Positions 19,218 to 28,605 of a stretch of DNA of 64,000 nucleotides are shown one piece after another. Each line of letters opens with the position of its first letter. The first letter of the stretch is position 1. The notes under the pieces are model-generated. The model ran no database searches, was not told the origin of the DNA, and was given only the letters and a program-made list of their open reading frames with translations. The stretch comes from Desulforhopalus sp. (GTDB lineage: Bacteria > Desulfobacterota > Desulfobulbia > Desulfobulbales > Desulfocapsaceae), in assembly GCA_023231425.1 (NCBI GenBank), contig JALNVI010000001.1:1-64000 (forward strand). Direction: 5' to 3'. The translations under genes were made by a program, and so were the position numbers.

Positions 19218-20291
19218 ATGAAGTATGCCGTTATGACCATTATTGCCGTTTATCTGCTCACCGCTTACGGATGTAAAACGGAGGAAGCGAAACAACACGT
19301 TCAGAGCACGGAACAGACTGCAGTACAACAAACTGCCGTGCAACAGACCGGGGCCGAAGAAACTTTGCCGGTGACTGATGAAATCCAGGATGCAGTCGCC
19401 GACGCAGTTGCCGTAGAGGAAGCTGTTCAACAGGCCCCTGAAGCTGTTGATGTTGTTGACGTTATCACCGTGGATCCGGACAAAGAGGTTGCCAGCCCTG
19501 CCGCGCAGGAAGCTGCAGTTGTTGTCGTTGAATCCCAGACCGCTTCTGAAGAAATCCAGCCGCAGGCCGCTCCGGTAGTGCCCGTCCAGGACTCCGCACC
19601 CGGGGAGACACCTGCTCCGAAGGTTCCTGCCGCCATGGCCGACACCCCGGCAGTTACCGCTCCGGCCCCTGCTCCCGAGACTCTCGCCGAGCCACCTGCT
19701 GCGAAGGTCCCTGCTGCCATGGCCGACATCCCGGCAGTTACCGCTCCGGCCCCCACACCCGAGGCTCTCGCCAATGCCCGTGCTGATGCGGAGTGTAGCA
19801 AAATGGTCAGGATCAGCCCCAGACAGGTTATGGCCATGCTGGCCGCAGAAGGAGAAAAACGCATCACAGAAAATCTCAAGAAGGAACACACTGCCTCTGA
19901 AATCGACACGGTACAGACCGTACAGAGCGGCCCTGCCTGTCCCTCTGAGTCAACCAAACCCTGCCCGAGTGTCAATGCAACAAGCACCTCAGACAACAAA
20001 GCCGTTGAAGTCGTTGTGGATGAGAATAAGGTGCTCAAGGTAAAGGACGGTCACTCTGTCGTGCAGACCATCACCAAAACAACTACTACTGAGAAGACTG
20101 GAGACAAGGTCTCTGCCGTAAAACAGAACGTCGTGGTAAAAACAACTCCCGCCAGCCCCGAGGAGATGAACCAGGCTCTCATTGAGATGCATCAGGGCAC
20201 CAGCGATCTGCTCAAGCTGACCAACCAGCTCATACTTGAGAACAAAGCCCTGAGGGGGACTATAAACCACCTTCAGGATGCAGAAGAGTAA
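19218..20291 (+). CDS. Ala/Pro-rich lipoprotein-like protein with internal repeat
   Basis: This 357-residue protein was not recognised. AAGGAG 7 nt upstream sets the start. The hydrophobic N-terminus ends AYGC, a weak lipobox (Ala at -3). Residues about 30-190 are Ala/Val/Pro-rich and low in complexity. They include two near-identical copies of about 26 residues, each containing KVPAAMAD and PAVTAPAP. A Cys-containing middle part (CSKMVRISPRQVMAML) and a C-terminal coiled-coil-like tail (EMNQALIEMHQGTSDLL) follow. It resembles a periplasmic stalk or spacer. It is followed by a terminator and stands alone. Confidence 0.7.
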   Translation: MKYAVMTIIAVYLLTAYGCKTEEAKQHVQSTEQTAVQQTAVQQTGAEETLPVTDEIQDAVADAVAVEEAVQQAPEAVDVVDVITVDPDKEVASPAAQEAAVVVVESQTASEEIQPQAAPVVPVQDSAPGETPAPKVPAAMADTPAVTAPAPAPETLAEPPAAKVPAAMADIPAVTAPAPTPEALANARADAECSKMVRISPRQVMAMLAAEGEKRITENLKKEHTASEIDTVQTVQSGPACPSESTKPCPSVNATSTSDNKAVEVVVDENKVLKVKDGHSVVQTITKTTTTEKTGDKVSAVKQNVVVKTTPASPEEMNQALIEMHQGTSDLLKLTNQLILENKALRGTINHLQDAEE

Positions 20292-20330
20292 AATCAGGGC
20301 AATTCAGTTTTCGGCTTTACGCCGCACACA

Positions 20331-20381
20331 ACGCCGGTGTCGCTCCGCTTCCCACGAGGGCGGCACCGGTTTTTTTATTCG
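20331..20381 (+). terminator. Terminator after the Ala/Pro-rich protein
   Basis: GCCGGTGTCGC...GGCGGCACCGGT forms a stem followed by seven T. It ends 25 bp before the next start codon, so the downstream gene may have a separate promoter or rely on read-through. Confidence 0.75.
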
Positions 20382-20405
20382 TATGCCAGAACAAGGACAG
20401 GAACC

Positions 20406-21149
20406 ATGAAAGGAAAAACAGCTGCGGCAATAATGAAGACATTTGCCGAATGGAGCAACACCTGCAAAGAGTTGAAACCAGCCTGTCGCAGCGGTTGTGA
20501 CACCTGCTGTACCCGTAACATCACCGTCACGGCTCTCGAAGGAGAAGCAATACTGCGTTACGTCCAGGAGAATGACCTTACCGCAGAGTTCGCCCTGACA
20601 CTCGGCAAAACGCTTTCAGAACAACCCGCCATCTCCGGACCGGCGAGCACCGCCAACGAATTTGCAGACGCCTGCCTCGGTGAGCGCGACGTTCCTGACG
20701 ACCCGGAGCCCTCCACCGCGCCCTGTCCCTTCCTGCAGGACAACCTGTGCACTCTCTACCCGGTACGCCCCTTTGCCTGCCGCATGTTCATCTCTTCAGT
20801 GGTCTGCAATGGGAAACAACCGGCGATTGTTCCCGACTTCTATTTTGAGGCGGCAACCTGCACCATCCAGCTCCTTGAGCACCTCGACCAGAAAGAGTAT
20901 TGGGGAAACCTCTACGATGTTCTCGGCGCCCTCGCCGAGTTGCGGGAATTTCGCAGAATAGGCGAAATAATAAATGACCAATACCCCGGAGAAATCCGCA
21001 AGGCGCAGATGCGCGTGCGTGCCGGAAAACCATTGCCGGGCTTTCTTATCAGCGAGGAAAATAACGATAAGGTTCAGGGAATGCTCGATTCCATTTTCAA
21101 CGCCACCGTAGAGGGCAGACGCCTCGAAGATCTTCTTAACGGCAGATAA
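20406..21149 (+). CDS. YkgJ-family cysteine-cluster protein
   Basis: This 247-residue protein belongs to the YkgJ (UPF0153/CxxCxxCC) family, thought to bind zinc or an Fe-S cluster; the biochemical role is unknown. The cluster residues are in CRSGCDTCCTRN near residue 24 and CPFLQDNLCTLYPVRPFACR around 110-130. The start has GGACAGG about 8 nt upstream. A dispersed repeat begins 3 bp after its stop codon. Confidence 0.85.
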   Translation: MKGKTAAAIMKTFAEWSNTCKELKPACRSGCDTCCTRNITVTALEGEAILRYVQENDLTAEFALTLGKTLSEQPAISGPASTANEFADACLGERDVPDDPEPSTAPCPFLQDNLCTLYPVRPFACRMFISSVVCNGKQPAIVPDFYFEAATCTIQLLEHLDQKEYWGNLYDVLGALAELREFRRIGEIINDQYPGEIRKAQMRVRAGKPLPGFLISEENNDKVQGMLDSIFNATVEGRRLEDLLNGR

Positions 21150-21151
21150 AA

Positions 21152-21313
21152 GGGTACCTTGAAACAGCGTGTATTTCGCTCATATTCGAGGCACAGAAGG
21201 AAATTTACCACAAGTAGATTCTTGATATCGGAGTCCAGCGCTTACCTCGACGTCTCGTTCCTCGCTTTGTCGGAGGATAAATTTTTGACTGCAACCAGGA
21301 GGATGGGCAACAA
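21152..21313 (+). repeat. GGGTACC-family repeat, long subtype, right end lost
   Basis: It starts GGGTACCTTGAAACAGC directly after the upstream stop codon, keeps the internal module, and diverges after GATGGGCAAC where the right inverted terminus should follow. The lost terminus is replaced by a separate long hairpin. Confidence 0.85.
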
Positions 21314-21331
21314 CTGCCTCTCCTTCATTTG

Positions 21332-21393
21332 TCAGTCGACAGGTATATCTCAAAACAGCAGTATCACCGTTTTGAGATATACCTGTCGACTGA
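21332..21393. repeat. Perfect 25-bp inverted repeat
   Basis: The arms 21332-21356 and 21369-21393 are exact reverse complements. They begin TCAGTCGACAGG and end GTCGACTGA, with a 12-nt loop AGCAGTATCACC. The arms have no T-run, so this is not a classic terminator. It lies where the preceding dispersed repeat is broken and 84 bp before the phosphoesterase gene. Confidence 0.9.
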
Positions 21394-21476
21394 TCAGCTG
21401 CAAAGAGGCTCTCTTCTACTGAGTCCTCCCGGGGAAACAAACAGACATCCCACCCCTTCAACCAGAAAGAGCCCGC

Positions 21477-22070
21477 ATGAAACTGTTGGTGGTCTCAGAT
21501 ATCGTCGAAAAAAACCTCCTCAAAGCACCCTGCGTCCGCCGCGGCAGCTTCGAGGCCATAATCGCCTGCGGTGATCTGCCCCCGGAATATCTCATCTCCC
21601 TGCGGAACCTTTACGACGCCCCGCTTTTCTACGTCCTCGGCAACCACGACAACCGCCATAAAAACACCCCTCCAGTAGGCTGTACCCCCCTGCACCGGCG
21701 CATGGTGACCCTCGACGGGCTGCGCATCGCCGGGTTCTCCGGATCCCGCTGGTACAATCACGGAGTCAATCAGTATTCCGAGAAGGAGATGACCCGCTTT
21801 ATTCGCAGTATGCGTTTTCTTTTCTGGCGCCGGGGTGCACCCGATATCGTCATCACCCACGCCCCGCCGCGTGGTTTCGGCGACCGGGAGGACCAGCCCC
21901 ACCGCGGCTTCTCCTGCTTCGTGAAATTTATCCACCGTTATCGCCCGAAATACCTGCTCCACGGCCACATCCACAGGCATTTCACATCCGACACCGAACG
22001 TATTACCACTCTCGGTTCAACCACCATCATTAACTGTTTTGGCTCTCATGTCCTCGAAATCGATCCTTGA
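21477..22070 (+). CDS. Metallophosphoesterase-family protein
   Basis: A 197-residue calcineurin-like phosphoesterase. Visible metal motifs are SDIV (residues 7-10), GDLPPEY, GNHDN, THAPP and GHIHRH. The first motif has Val where many members have His (DxH), which may alter one metal site; a subfamily with SDxVx and GDLPPEY is familiar, so this need not mean loss of function. The substrate is unknown. Its end overlaps the ParB-like gene by 23 bp, so the two are probably translated together. Confidence 0.85.
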   Translation: MKLLVVSDIVEKNLLKAPCVRRGSFEAIIACGDLPPEYLISLRNLYDAPLFYVLGNHDNRHKNTPPVGCTPLHRRMVTLDGLRIAGFSGSRWYNHGVNQYSEKEMTRFIRSMRFLFWRRGAPDIVITHAPPRGFGDREDQPHRGFSCFVKFIHRYRPKYLLHGHIHRHFTSDTERITTLGSTTIINCFGSHVLEIDP

Positions 22071-23145
22071 AAAGCTCTCCTCCTTTTTCACCGGCAAAAA
22101 GAAAAAGGAAACACCGGAAAGCAGCTTCAATCTCCGCCAGCAGCAGGAGGGCGCCTGGGACGCGGTGGAACGCGGCACACTGATGGTTCCCCTGGAGCGA
22201 ATCGTCGGCAGCGTCGGCCGCTATCACGACTTTGACCGTGAGTTTAAGGTGCGCCGTTACTCACAACACCGCAGTGAACGGCTGGAGGCAATCTTACGCA
22301 CCATGCGTAACGGGCGCACCCTTCCCCCCATTGCCCTCTATCAAATCAAGGATGACTTCTATATCCTCGACGGGCACCATCGCTACCAGGCCGCGCGGGA
22401 ACTGGGATGCAGGGAGATACTCTCACGCATCGTCGAACTGTTGCCCTCTGACAACTCTCTGGAGAGTATTCTTTACCGTGAAAAAAGTGAATTCAAAGAG
22501 AAATACCGCCTGCCGGAGGCCATTATCCTCACGGAACCGGACCAGTTTGCCCGCTTCGACTGGCAGATTGCCGAGCATCAGAAACATCTAATCTCCAACG
22601 AAAAATGGGCCAGCAATATTGAGGAGGCGGCCCGCGACTGGTACGACACCATCTACCTGCCGCTGAATACACTTGTTGAGCGCAGCGGTCTGTTGGAGGC
22701 CTTTCCCCAGCGAACCTCTGCGGACCTCTGTCTTTACATCTCAACCCACCAGTGGCAGCTCGGCAGGACACGCAAATATGGCATCAAATTCGACAAACTC
22801 ATCCCCACCGACATGGAGGCCTTCCGCATGGATATGATGAACCGCAGTGAACAGGATTACCCCGAGATGAAACGGGAGATCACCGTTTTCATGCTGCTCA
22901 ATATCGAAGGGAAGGAAGAGGATGAGCTCCTGCGCAGGATGAAAGAACTCGACGAGATTCGTGAGATCCACACGGTCCATGGCAGTTTCGATCTGCTGAT
23001 CCGAATAACCCTTCATCGCGATCTGCTCAGCTCCGATGCCGAGCTGATCTCTCAGTTTACCCAGGAAACCATCCGTCAGTGGCCCGGAGTCACCTCAACC
23101 CAGACCCTTATCCCGGGGATGTCGATTATAAAGGGTGAGAATTGA
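22048..23145 (+). CDS. ParB-like domain protein with C-terminal Lrp/AsnC-type domain
   Basis: This 365-residue protein combines a ParB/sulfiredoxin-like domain (about residues 45-125, with LPPIALYQIKDDFYILDGHH) with a middle region of unknown fold and a C-terminal RAM-like domain (about 275-360, with ITVFMLLNIE and REIHTVHGSFDLLIRI) as in Lrp/AsnC regulators. I do not recognise the full architecture as a named family. No obvious helix-turn-helix is seen. ATG 22048 is preferred over TTG 22039; neither has a strong ribosome site, consistent with coupling to the phosphoesterase gene. Confidence 0.7.
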   Translation: MSSKSILEKLSSFFTGKKKKETPESSFNLRQQQEGAWDAVERGTLMVPLERIVGSVGRYHDFDREFKVRRYSQHRSERLEAILRTMRNGRTLPPIALYQIKDDFYILDGHHRYQAARELGCREILSRIVELLPSDNSLESILYREKSEFKEKYRLPEAIILTEPDQFARFDWQIAEHQKHLISNEKWASNIEEAARDWYDTIYLPLNTLVERSGLLEAFPQRTSADLCLYISTHQWQLGRTRKYGIKFDKLIPTDMEAFRMDMMNRSEQDYPEMKREITVFMLLNIEGKEEDELLRRMKELDEIREIHTVHGSFDLLIRITLHRDLLSSDAELISQFTQETIRQWPGVTSTQTLIPGMSIIKGEN

Positions 23146-23189
23146 AAGACAGGGAGAAAGGAGACGGGAGACGGGAAAAAGCAAAAGAC

Positions 23190-23375
23190 GGAACCACGAA
23201 TAAACACGAATAAACACGAATTATTACCGAATTCAACCATAAGAGAATGCCCTTGTGGTTGAATTCGGTCTGTTGCCTGCTTTGAGGTAATTGATGTTTT
23301 CCGTGGTAGCCAATCTTGTTCATAATAATGCTCCTGGTAAACCACGGAAGACACAGAAAGCACGGAAATTTAAAG
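23190..23375. repeat. Remnant of the GxxExxY/cacgaa repeat with perfect hairpin
   Basis: ACCACGAATAAACACGAAT-type short repeats lead into a perfect 14-bp inverted repeat (arms 23226-23239 and 23256-23269, ACCGAATTCAACCA/TGGTTGAATTCGGT, 16-nt loop). The right arm (ATGCCCTTGTGGTTGAATTC) matches part of the GxxExxY remnant at 28861-28890. No open gene is supported. Confidence 0.65.
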
Positions 23376-23480
23376 CACAAAACACTCAATCCCGACTTTC
23401 GAATGACTCTCAAAGTTGATCAATAATCCTGGTGCACTGTACGGCTTAACTTCGGATACAAACGTTTTTGTTTAATGTGT

Positions 23481-23640
23481 TGTCCCTGTTCGTGAAAATT
23501 CGTGTCCATTCGTGGTTGCAAACTGCAGAAGAAACCACGGATAGACACGGATAAACACGAATTATTACTCATTCGTCATCGCCAAAAAAGATGTCTATGC
23601 AGTTGCGTTCTCTGGTTAATACAAAATGTAAATGGTATAA
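23481..23640. repeat. cacgaa-type dispersed repeat, second copy
   Basis: TTCGTGTCCATTCGTGGTT and a following imperfect inverse copy (AACCACGGATAGACACGGA) flank a short spacer. The next 100 bp (CGCCAAAAAAGATGTCTATG to GTATAA) are nearly identical to 29051-29113. Confidence 0.75.
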
Positions 23641-23672
23641 CCAGTCTTTCGCTCATCTTCTTCGTTACAGTA
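23635..23672 (-). repeat. GGGTACC-family repeat, end fragment
   Basis: The right-end sequence ATAACCAGTCTTTCGCTCAT followed by CTTCTTCGTTACAGT is kept without the outer GGGCACC bases and without the rest of the element. It is fused directly to the terminator that follows. Confidence 0.75.
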
Positions 23673-23711
23673 AAAAAAAAGACCGTCCGAAGATTTCGGA
23701 CGGTCTTTTTT
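23672..23711 (-). terminator. Bidirectional terminator after msrAB
   Basis: AAAAGACCGTCCGAA / TTCGGACGGTCTTTT forms a near-perfect stem with A-run and T-run on the two sides. It lies 20 bp past the msrAB stop codon. Confidence 0.92.
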
Positions 23712-23731
23712 GGTTGCAGGAAGTCAGCAAT

Positions 23732-24796
23732 CTACTTCTTTTTTTCATCACGTTGCGGCAACAGCGCACCGTATCCCCGCGCTGTCATCTCCTCTGCAGG
23801 GATAAACTCCAAAGCCGCAGAATTTATACAGTATCGCAGCCCCCCCGGAGCGGGGCCATCGGGAAAGACATGGCCGAGGTGGACATCCGCTGCGGCACTG
23901 CGCACCTCGGTACGCACCATGCCGAAACGGGAATCGATGTGTTCGGAAACGGAATCCGTCTTCAACGGCCGGGTGAAACTCGGCCAGCCACAACCGGCAT
24001 CGAATTTGTCAGCAGAGCTGAAAAGTGGCTCGCCGGAAGTGATATCAACATAGATTCCCTTCTGCGTGTTGTCCCAGTACTCATTTTTAAAGGCTGGTTC
24101 CGTACCCTCTTCCATGGTCACCTCATACTGTATCGGGGTCAGCCTGCGACGCAGTTCCGCCTCGTCTGGACGAAGGTATTTTCCCTTTTGATCCCCGCCC
24201 CACATCTTCTGCAGAAAACCCTCACGCCCGGAGCCAGCCTTGTAGGAGTTATAGTGCAGCACGTTCTTGTTGTGGTAGTCCTGATGATACTCCTCTGCGG
24301 GATAAAACTCTTTTGCCGGAAGAATACGGGTCACCACCGGAGAATCAAAGACATGGGAGGCATCAAGAGCCCGCTTTGAGGCCTCCGCCTCCCGCTTTTC
24401 TTCTTCACTGCCGTAAAAAACAGCCGTGCAATACTGCGCCCCGCGGTCGGCAAACTGGCCATCAGAATCAGTGGGGTCAATGCTCCGCCAGTAGGTATCC
24501 AGCAGCGTATTATAGCTTATCTTTGACGGATCATACACCACCTGCACGGCCTCAATATGCCCGGTCAATCCCTGGGAGACCTGCTCCCAGGCTGGATCAG
24601 GCTCGGCCCCCCCGCTGTAGCCGGCTGTAACGTGCACAACCCCGTCCAGGGCCTTGAAGGGCGGTTCCATGCACCAGAAACAACCTCCACCAAAAAGGGC
24701 AGTCCGCCTGGTAGCCCTGCCTGATCCTGAGGCCGCACAGCAAAGGACAGGGGCGAACAAAATTGCCAGCAAAACGGCAGGGACAAGAGTGATCAT
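23732..24796 (-). CDS. msrAB: Secreted MsrA-MsrB fusion (peptide methionine sulfoxide reductase)
   Basis: This 354-residue fusion repairs both S- and R-methionine sulfoxide in exported proteins. The start is set by GGAGG 5 nt upstream and gives a signal peptide ([22 protein letters not shown]). MsrA comes first with [12 protein letters not shown] at about residue 35. MsrB follows from about residue 215 with [19 protein letters not shown] and the catalytic RYCINSAAL. The MsrB half lacks the two CxxC zinc pairs. A longer reading frame upstream has no ribosome site. The gene is monocistronic with its own terminator. Confidence 0.93.
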   Translation of the reverse strand: MITLVPAVLLAILFAPVLCCAASGSGRATRRTALFGGGCFWCMEPPFKALDGVVHVTAGYSGGAEPDPAWEQVSQGLTGHIEAVQVVYDPSKISYNTLLDTYWRSIDPTDSDGQFADRGAQYCTAVFYGSEEEKREAEASKRALDASHVFDSPVVTRILPAKEFYPAEEYHQDYHNKNVLHYNSYKAGSGREGFLQKMWGGDQKGKYLRPDEAELRRRLTPIQYEVTMEEGTEPAFKNEYWDNTQKGIYVDITSGEPLFSSADKFDAGCGWPSFTRPLKTDSVSEHIDSRFGMVRTEVRSAAADVHLGHVFPDGPAPGGLRYCINSAALEFIPAEEMTARGYGALLPQRDEKKK

Positions 24797-24950
24797 AATT
24801 CCTCCATGATATTGTTTTTTCGCAGGAAGCTTCATAGAAGAATATTCATTCTTATCTGCACTGACAAGCCTCACCCGCCATCCTTCTTTTCAAGATCCCG
24901 GGCAAAATTACATGTGGCAAAAGTAGACCTCCATGATATATTGAACCTCC

Positions 24951-26609
24951 ATGAAAAAGCCTACGACAAAACAACGGACCAAGTTTATTTTCGTCACCGG
25001 CGGTGTTCTCTCTTCCCTTGGGAAAGGGCTCGCCTCGGCGGCACTCGGCTCCCTGCTTGAAAGCAGGGGCTTCATCATCACCTTCCAAAAACTCGATCCC
25101 TACATCAACGTCGATCCAGGAACGATGAACCCCTTCCAGCATGGCGAGGTTTACGTCACGGAAGACGGTGCGGAAACGGACCTTGACATGGGCCATTACG
25201 AGCGTTTCACCAACGCTGTAATGGCGCAGAAAAACAATTACACCTCAGGACGGATTTACTATTCCGTTATCACCAAAGAACGGCGCGGAGAATATCACGG
25301 CGGCACGGTGCAGGTGATTCCACACATAACTGATGAAATCAAAAATGCGGTGTTGCAGCTCGACGGTACAGTGGACATTGCCATCATTGAGATCGGCGGC
25401 ACCATCGGCGACATCGAAGGTCTGCCCTTTATTGAAGCGATCCGCCAGTTGCGTAACGACCTCGGCCGCGAATACACACTTTTCATCCACCTTACCCTTG
25501 TTCCCTATCTCAAAACCGCCGGAGAAGTAAAGACCAAACCTACTCAGCACTCTGTTCGTGAACTGAGGGCCGCTGGCATCCAGCCGGATATTCTGCTCTG
25601 CCGTTCCGAAATTCCCCTTGATGACAGTATCAAAGAGAAGATTGGCCTCTTCTGCAACCTGCCGAAGAGTCAGGTAATGACTGCTCTGGACGCAAAAACC
25701 ATCTACGAACTGCCCCTTTTACTCCATCGGGAGGGACTGGACGACAAAGTTCTTGACCTTCTCGGCATCTGGGCCGCCCACGCCAATGTGAAACCCTGGG
25801 AGCAGCTCGTTGAAAACATCCAGCATCCGCAGCATGAGGTCACCATCGGCATCACTGGTAAATACGTTGACCTCACCGAGAGTTATAAAAGTCTCCATGA
25901 GGCCTTGATTCACGGCGGTCTCGCTGGCAGGACAAAGGTTAATCTCAAATACATCAGCGCAGAGGATCTGGAATCAAAAAACCCCCCTTCTCTGCTCGAA
26001 GGCTGCGACGGCATTCTCGTTCCCGGCGGATTCGGCCAGCGCGGGGTGGAGGGCAAGATCAAGGCGATTGCCTACGCCCGGGAGAAAAAAATTCCCTTCT
26101 TCGGTATCTGCCTCGGCATGCAGCTTGCCGTGGTTGAGTTCAGCCGCCACATGCTCGGTCTGCCCCGCGCCAACTCCGTGGAGATGGAAGAGGATACGCC
26201 GGATCCGGTTATCTACCTGATTACAGAGTGGTATGACTATCGCAACAAAGAGGTACAAAGACGCGACAAGGAGTCCGATCTTGGAGGGACCCTGCGTCTT
26301 GGCTCCTATCCCTGCGTACTCAAGGAAGGCACCCACGCCTGGAACGCCTATCGCTGCCAGGAGATCAACGAACGCCATCGCCATCGTTTTGAATTCAACA
26401 ACGATTACCTTGATCGCCTGAAAGAAAAGGGCATGATTGTCTCCGGCACCTCTCCGGACAATTCACTGGTGGAGATTATTGAAATCGAAGACCATCCCTG
26501 GTTTGTCGGGTGCCAGTTTCACCCCGAATTTCAGTCTAAACCGATGAGACCGCATCCGTTGTTCCGTGAATTCATCGCAGCAGCGCTGAAGAACAAAAAG
26601 GGTGAATAA
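24951..26609 (+). CDS. pyrG: CTP synthase
   Basis: PyrG aminates UTP to CTP with glutamine. The 552 residues comprise an N-terminal synthetase domain ([25 protein letters not shown]) and a C-terminal class I glutaminase with the nucleophile in FGICLGMQL and the His/Glu pair in [12 protein letters not shown] is needed for CMP-Kdo, which suits its position ahead of kdsA. No clear ribosome site precedes the ATG. Its stop overlaps the kdsA start (TAATG). Confidence 0.97.
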   Translation: MKKPTTKQRTKFIFVTGGVLSSLGKGLASAALGSLLESRGFIITFQKLDPYINVDPGTMNPFQHGEVYVTEDGAETDLDMGHYERFTNAVMAQKNNYTSGRIYYSVITKERRGEYHGGTVQVIPHITDEIKNAVLQLDGTVDIAIIEIGGTIGDIEGLPFIEAIRQLRNDLGREYTLFIHLTLVPYLKTAGEVKTKPTQHSVRELRAAGIQPDILLCRSEIPLDDSIKEKIGLFCNLPKSQVMTALDAKTIYELPLLLHREGLDDKVLDLLGIWAAHANVKPWEQLVENIQHPQHEVTIGITGKYVDLTESYKSLHEALIHGGLAGRTKVNLKYISAEDLESKNPPSLLEGCDGILVPGGFGQRGVEGKIKAIAYAREKKIPFFGICLGMQLAVVEFSRHMLGLPRANSVEMEEDTPDPVIYLITEWYDYRNKEVQRRDKESDLGGTLRLGSYPCVLKEGTHAWNAYRCQEINERHRHRFEFNNDYLDRLKEKGMIVSGTSPDNSLVEIIEIEDHPWFVGCQFHPEFQSKPMRPHPLFREFIAAALKNKKGE

Positions 26610-27439
26610 TGGGGATATATGCTGAGGTCAACGGGCCTGCAGGAAAAATTGGTGCAGGTGACGGCCAGCCGCTGTTGCTCATCGGTGGTCCCTGCGCCCT
26701 TGAGTCAAAGGATATTGCACTCACCGTTGGCCGCAAGATGGTGGAGATCACCCGTCGGCTGGGGATCTCCTACGTCTTCAAGGCTTCCTATGACAAGGCC
26801 AACCGTACCTCCATTACCTCCTACCGAGGCCCTGGTTTAAAAAAGGGACTGAAGATTCTCGGTGAGATCCGCGATGAGCTGCAGGTTCCGATCATTTCAG
26901 ATATTCACGATTATACCCAGGCTGCCCCCGCCGGAGAGGTTTTGGACATCATCCAGATCCCCGCTTTTCTTTGCCGCCAAACCGATCTGCTTGTGGCCGC
27001 GGCGAAGACCGGGAAAACGATAAATGTAAAGAAGGGGCAGTTCGTCTCTCCCTGGGACATGGTAAATGTAGTGGGCAAGTTGCGTGACTCGGGGGCAAAG
27101 GACATCATGCTGGTGGAGCGCGGTGCCAGCTTTGGCTACAACAACCTTGTGGTGGATATGCGCTCCCTGCCGGTCATGCGCGGGCTGGGTTGTCCGGTTG
27201 TGTTTGACGCCACCCACAGCGTGCAACTTCCCGGCGGTGCCGGAGGCTGCTCCAGTGGACAGCGGGAATTTATTGAGCCGCTGGCAAAGGCCGCTGTGGC
27301 TGCCGGAGTCGACGCCGTGTTCATGGAGATTCATCCCGATCCGAAACATGCCCTCTGCGATGGCCCTAACTCCATTCCCCTTGATGAGGTGGAAAAGTTG
27401 CTGGTGAAACTTCTCGCCATCCGCAAGGCGGTGCAATGA
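26609..27439 (+). CDS. kdsA: 3-deoxy-8-phosphooctulonate synthase
   Basis: KdsA condenses arabinose 5-phosphate and phosphoenolpyruvate into Kdo-8-phosphate, the precursor of the LPS inner core. The 276 residues carry [29 protein letters not shown] and [12 protein letters not shown]. Start and stop overlap pyrG and kdsC respectively, marking a tight operon. Confidence 0.97.
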   Translation: MGIYAEVNGPAGKIGAGDGQPLLLIGGPCALESKDIALTVGRKMVEITRRLGISYVFKASYDKANRTSITSYRGPGLKKGLKILGEIRDELQVPIISDIHDYTQAAPAGEVLDIIQIPAFLCRQTDLLVAAAKTGKTINVKKGQFVSPWDMVNVVGKLRDSGAKDIMLVERGASFGYNNLVVDMRSLPVMRGLGCPVVFDATHSVQLPGGAGGCSSGQREFIEPLAKAAVAAGVDAVFMEIHPDPKHALCDGPNSIPLDEVEKLLVKLLAIRKAVQ

Positions 27440-27969
27440 TTTTCCCCCCCGATCTTCTCAGCCGGGCAAAAGAAATTCGTCTTTTGTTGCTTGATGTAGA
27501 TGGTGTCCTCACTGACGGCAGTCTGCTCTACAGCGGTGACGGCGTGGAGTCCAAGGCCTTCAACACCCAGGACGGTTTCGGTCTGGCACTGTTGCGAGAA
27601 GTCGGTATTGAGACTGGAGTAATCACCGCCCGCGAATCTGTGGTAGTTGCCCGTCGTATCTCTGAACTGAAGATAAAGTACGCCCGTCAGGGCGCACGGG
27701 ACAAGATGGCCGCTTTTCTAGAAATCCTGGGGGAGAGCGGATTCAGCGAAAAGCAGGTTGCCTATATGGGGGATGACTGGCTTGATCTCAAACTGCTCTG
27801 CCGAGTTGGCCTCGCTGCCGCCCCCGCCAATGCCGTTGACGAAGTAAAGGACGTTGTCCATTTCGTCACTCCCTGCAACGGGGGTAAAGGTGCAGTGCGT
27901 AACCTCTGTGACCTGCTTGTCGAAGCCCACGGCGCCAGGGAATTACTGCTCGCCCGCTACCTTCATTGA
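27436..27969 (+). CDS. kdsC: Kdo-8-phosphate phosphatase
   Basis: A 177-residue cap-less HAD phosphatase that releases Kdo from Kdo-8-phosphate. The HAD nucleophile motif is [20 protein letters not shown] and GDDWLDL supply the other catalytic residues. It overlaps kdsA by 4 bp and lptC begins 3 bp later. Confidence 0.95.
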   Translation: MIFPPDLLSRAKEIRLLLLDVDGVLTDGSLLYSGDGVESKAFNTQDGFGLALLREVGIETGVITARESVVVARRISELKIKYARQGARDKMAAFLEILGESGFSEKQVAYMGDDWLDLKLLCRVGLAAAPANAVDEVKDVVHFVTPCNGGKGAVRNLCDLLVEAHGARELLLARYLH

Positions 27970-27972
27970 TTT

Positions 27973-28587
27973 ATGGATGCCATTAATCGTTTTTTCAACA
28001 AGCTGAACTTTCGAAGCAATGCCGTGTGGATGGTACCGGCTCTCCTCGTAATAACCTATCCCCTCTGGGCCATTCCTCTCGGCAACGTTCTCGCCCCGCG
28101 CGGTGGTTTCGACCAGGATTTCACTGGAAACAATCCCCAGCGCAACTTCAATCTCAACACTATCCGCATCACCCAGTATAAAAACGGGCTTACCACTTCC
28201 GTCATTCTGGCGGACAGCGCACGTACCGGCGAAGACCCGGACACGCTGCTGATGGACACTGTAAACGCCACCCTCCTCGACAAAAAAGACAGCATAACCC
28301 GGATCGTCGCCAAAAGAGGACGCTACAACAGCAATACCGAGAGATTGACACTCATCGGTGATGTGATTGTTAACAAACTCGACGGTGATCAGACTCTCTC
28401 CACCCAGCTTCTGTATTATAATAACAAGATCCAGACCGTGGAATGCCCCGGTGCCAGCCGAGTCACCTCTCCGGAGGCCACCATAGACGGCGGCAGTTTG
28501 AAGTACAATATCGAAACAGCTGTCTGGATCATGGGGAAACCGGTTCATTGTGTTCTGCTTGACTACAACGCCAACGTCGGTAAATAA
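27973..28587 (+). CDS. lptC: LPS export inner-membrane protein LptC
   Basis: A 204-residue bitopic protein with one N-terminal membrane segment (about residues 16-36, VWMVPALLVITYPLWAIPLG) and a periplasmic OstA-like domain (MDTVNATLLDKKD, NTERLTLIGDVIVNKLDG). It would pass LPS from LptBFG to LptA. The family is weakly conserved, so the call rests on fold features and the kdsC neighbour. In many proteobacteria lptA, lptB and rpoN come next; here dispersed repeats follow and those genes lie about 12 kb before it. Confidence 0.85.
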   Translation: MDAINRFFNKLNFRSNAVWMVPALLVITYPLWAIPLGNVLAPRGGFDQDFTGNNPQRNFNLNTIRITQYKNGLTTSVILADSARTGEDPDTLLMDTVNATLLDKKDSITRIVAKRGRYNSNTERLTLIGDVIVNKLDGDQTLSTQLLYYNNKIQTVECPGASRVTSPEATIDGGSLKYNIETAVWIMGKPVHCVLLDYNANVGK

Positions 28588-28605
28588 TACCATTCCTATT
28601 AAGTT

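Noticed and set aside
21159..21422. Recurring peptide (SYSRHRRKF...AYLDVSFLALS) read through several dispersed repeats
   Set aside because: The frame is open in some copies but broken or without a start in others, and no ribosome site is kept. The similarity comes from the repeat DNA itself.
23190..23640. CRISPR-like array from repeated cacgaat motifs
   Set aside because: Repeat units are short, irregular and in both orientations with no constant-length spacers; no cas genes are present.
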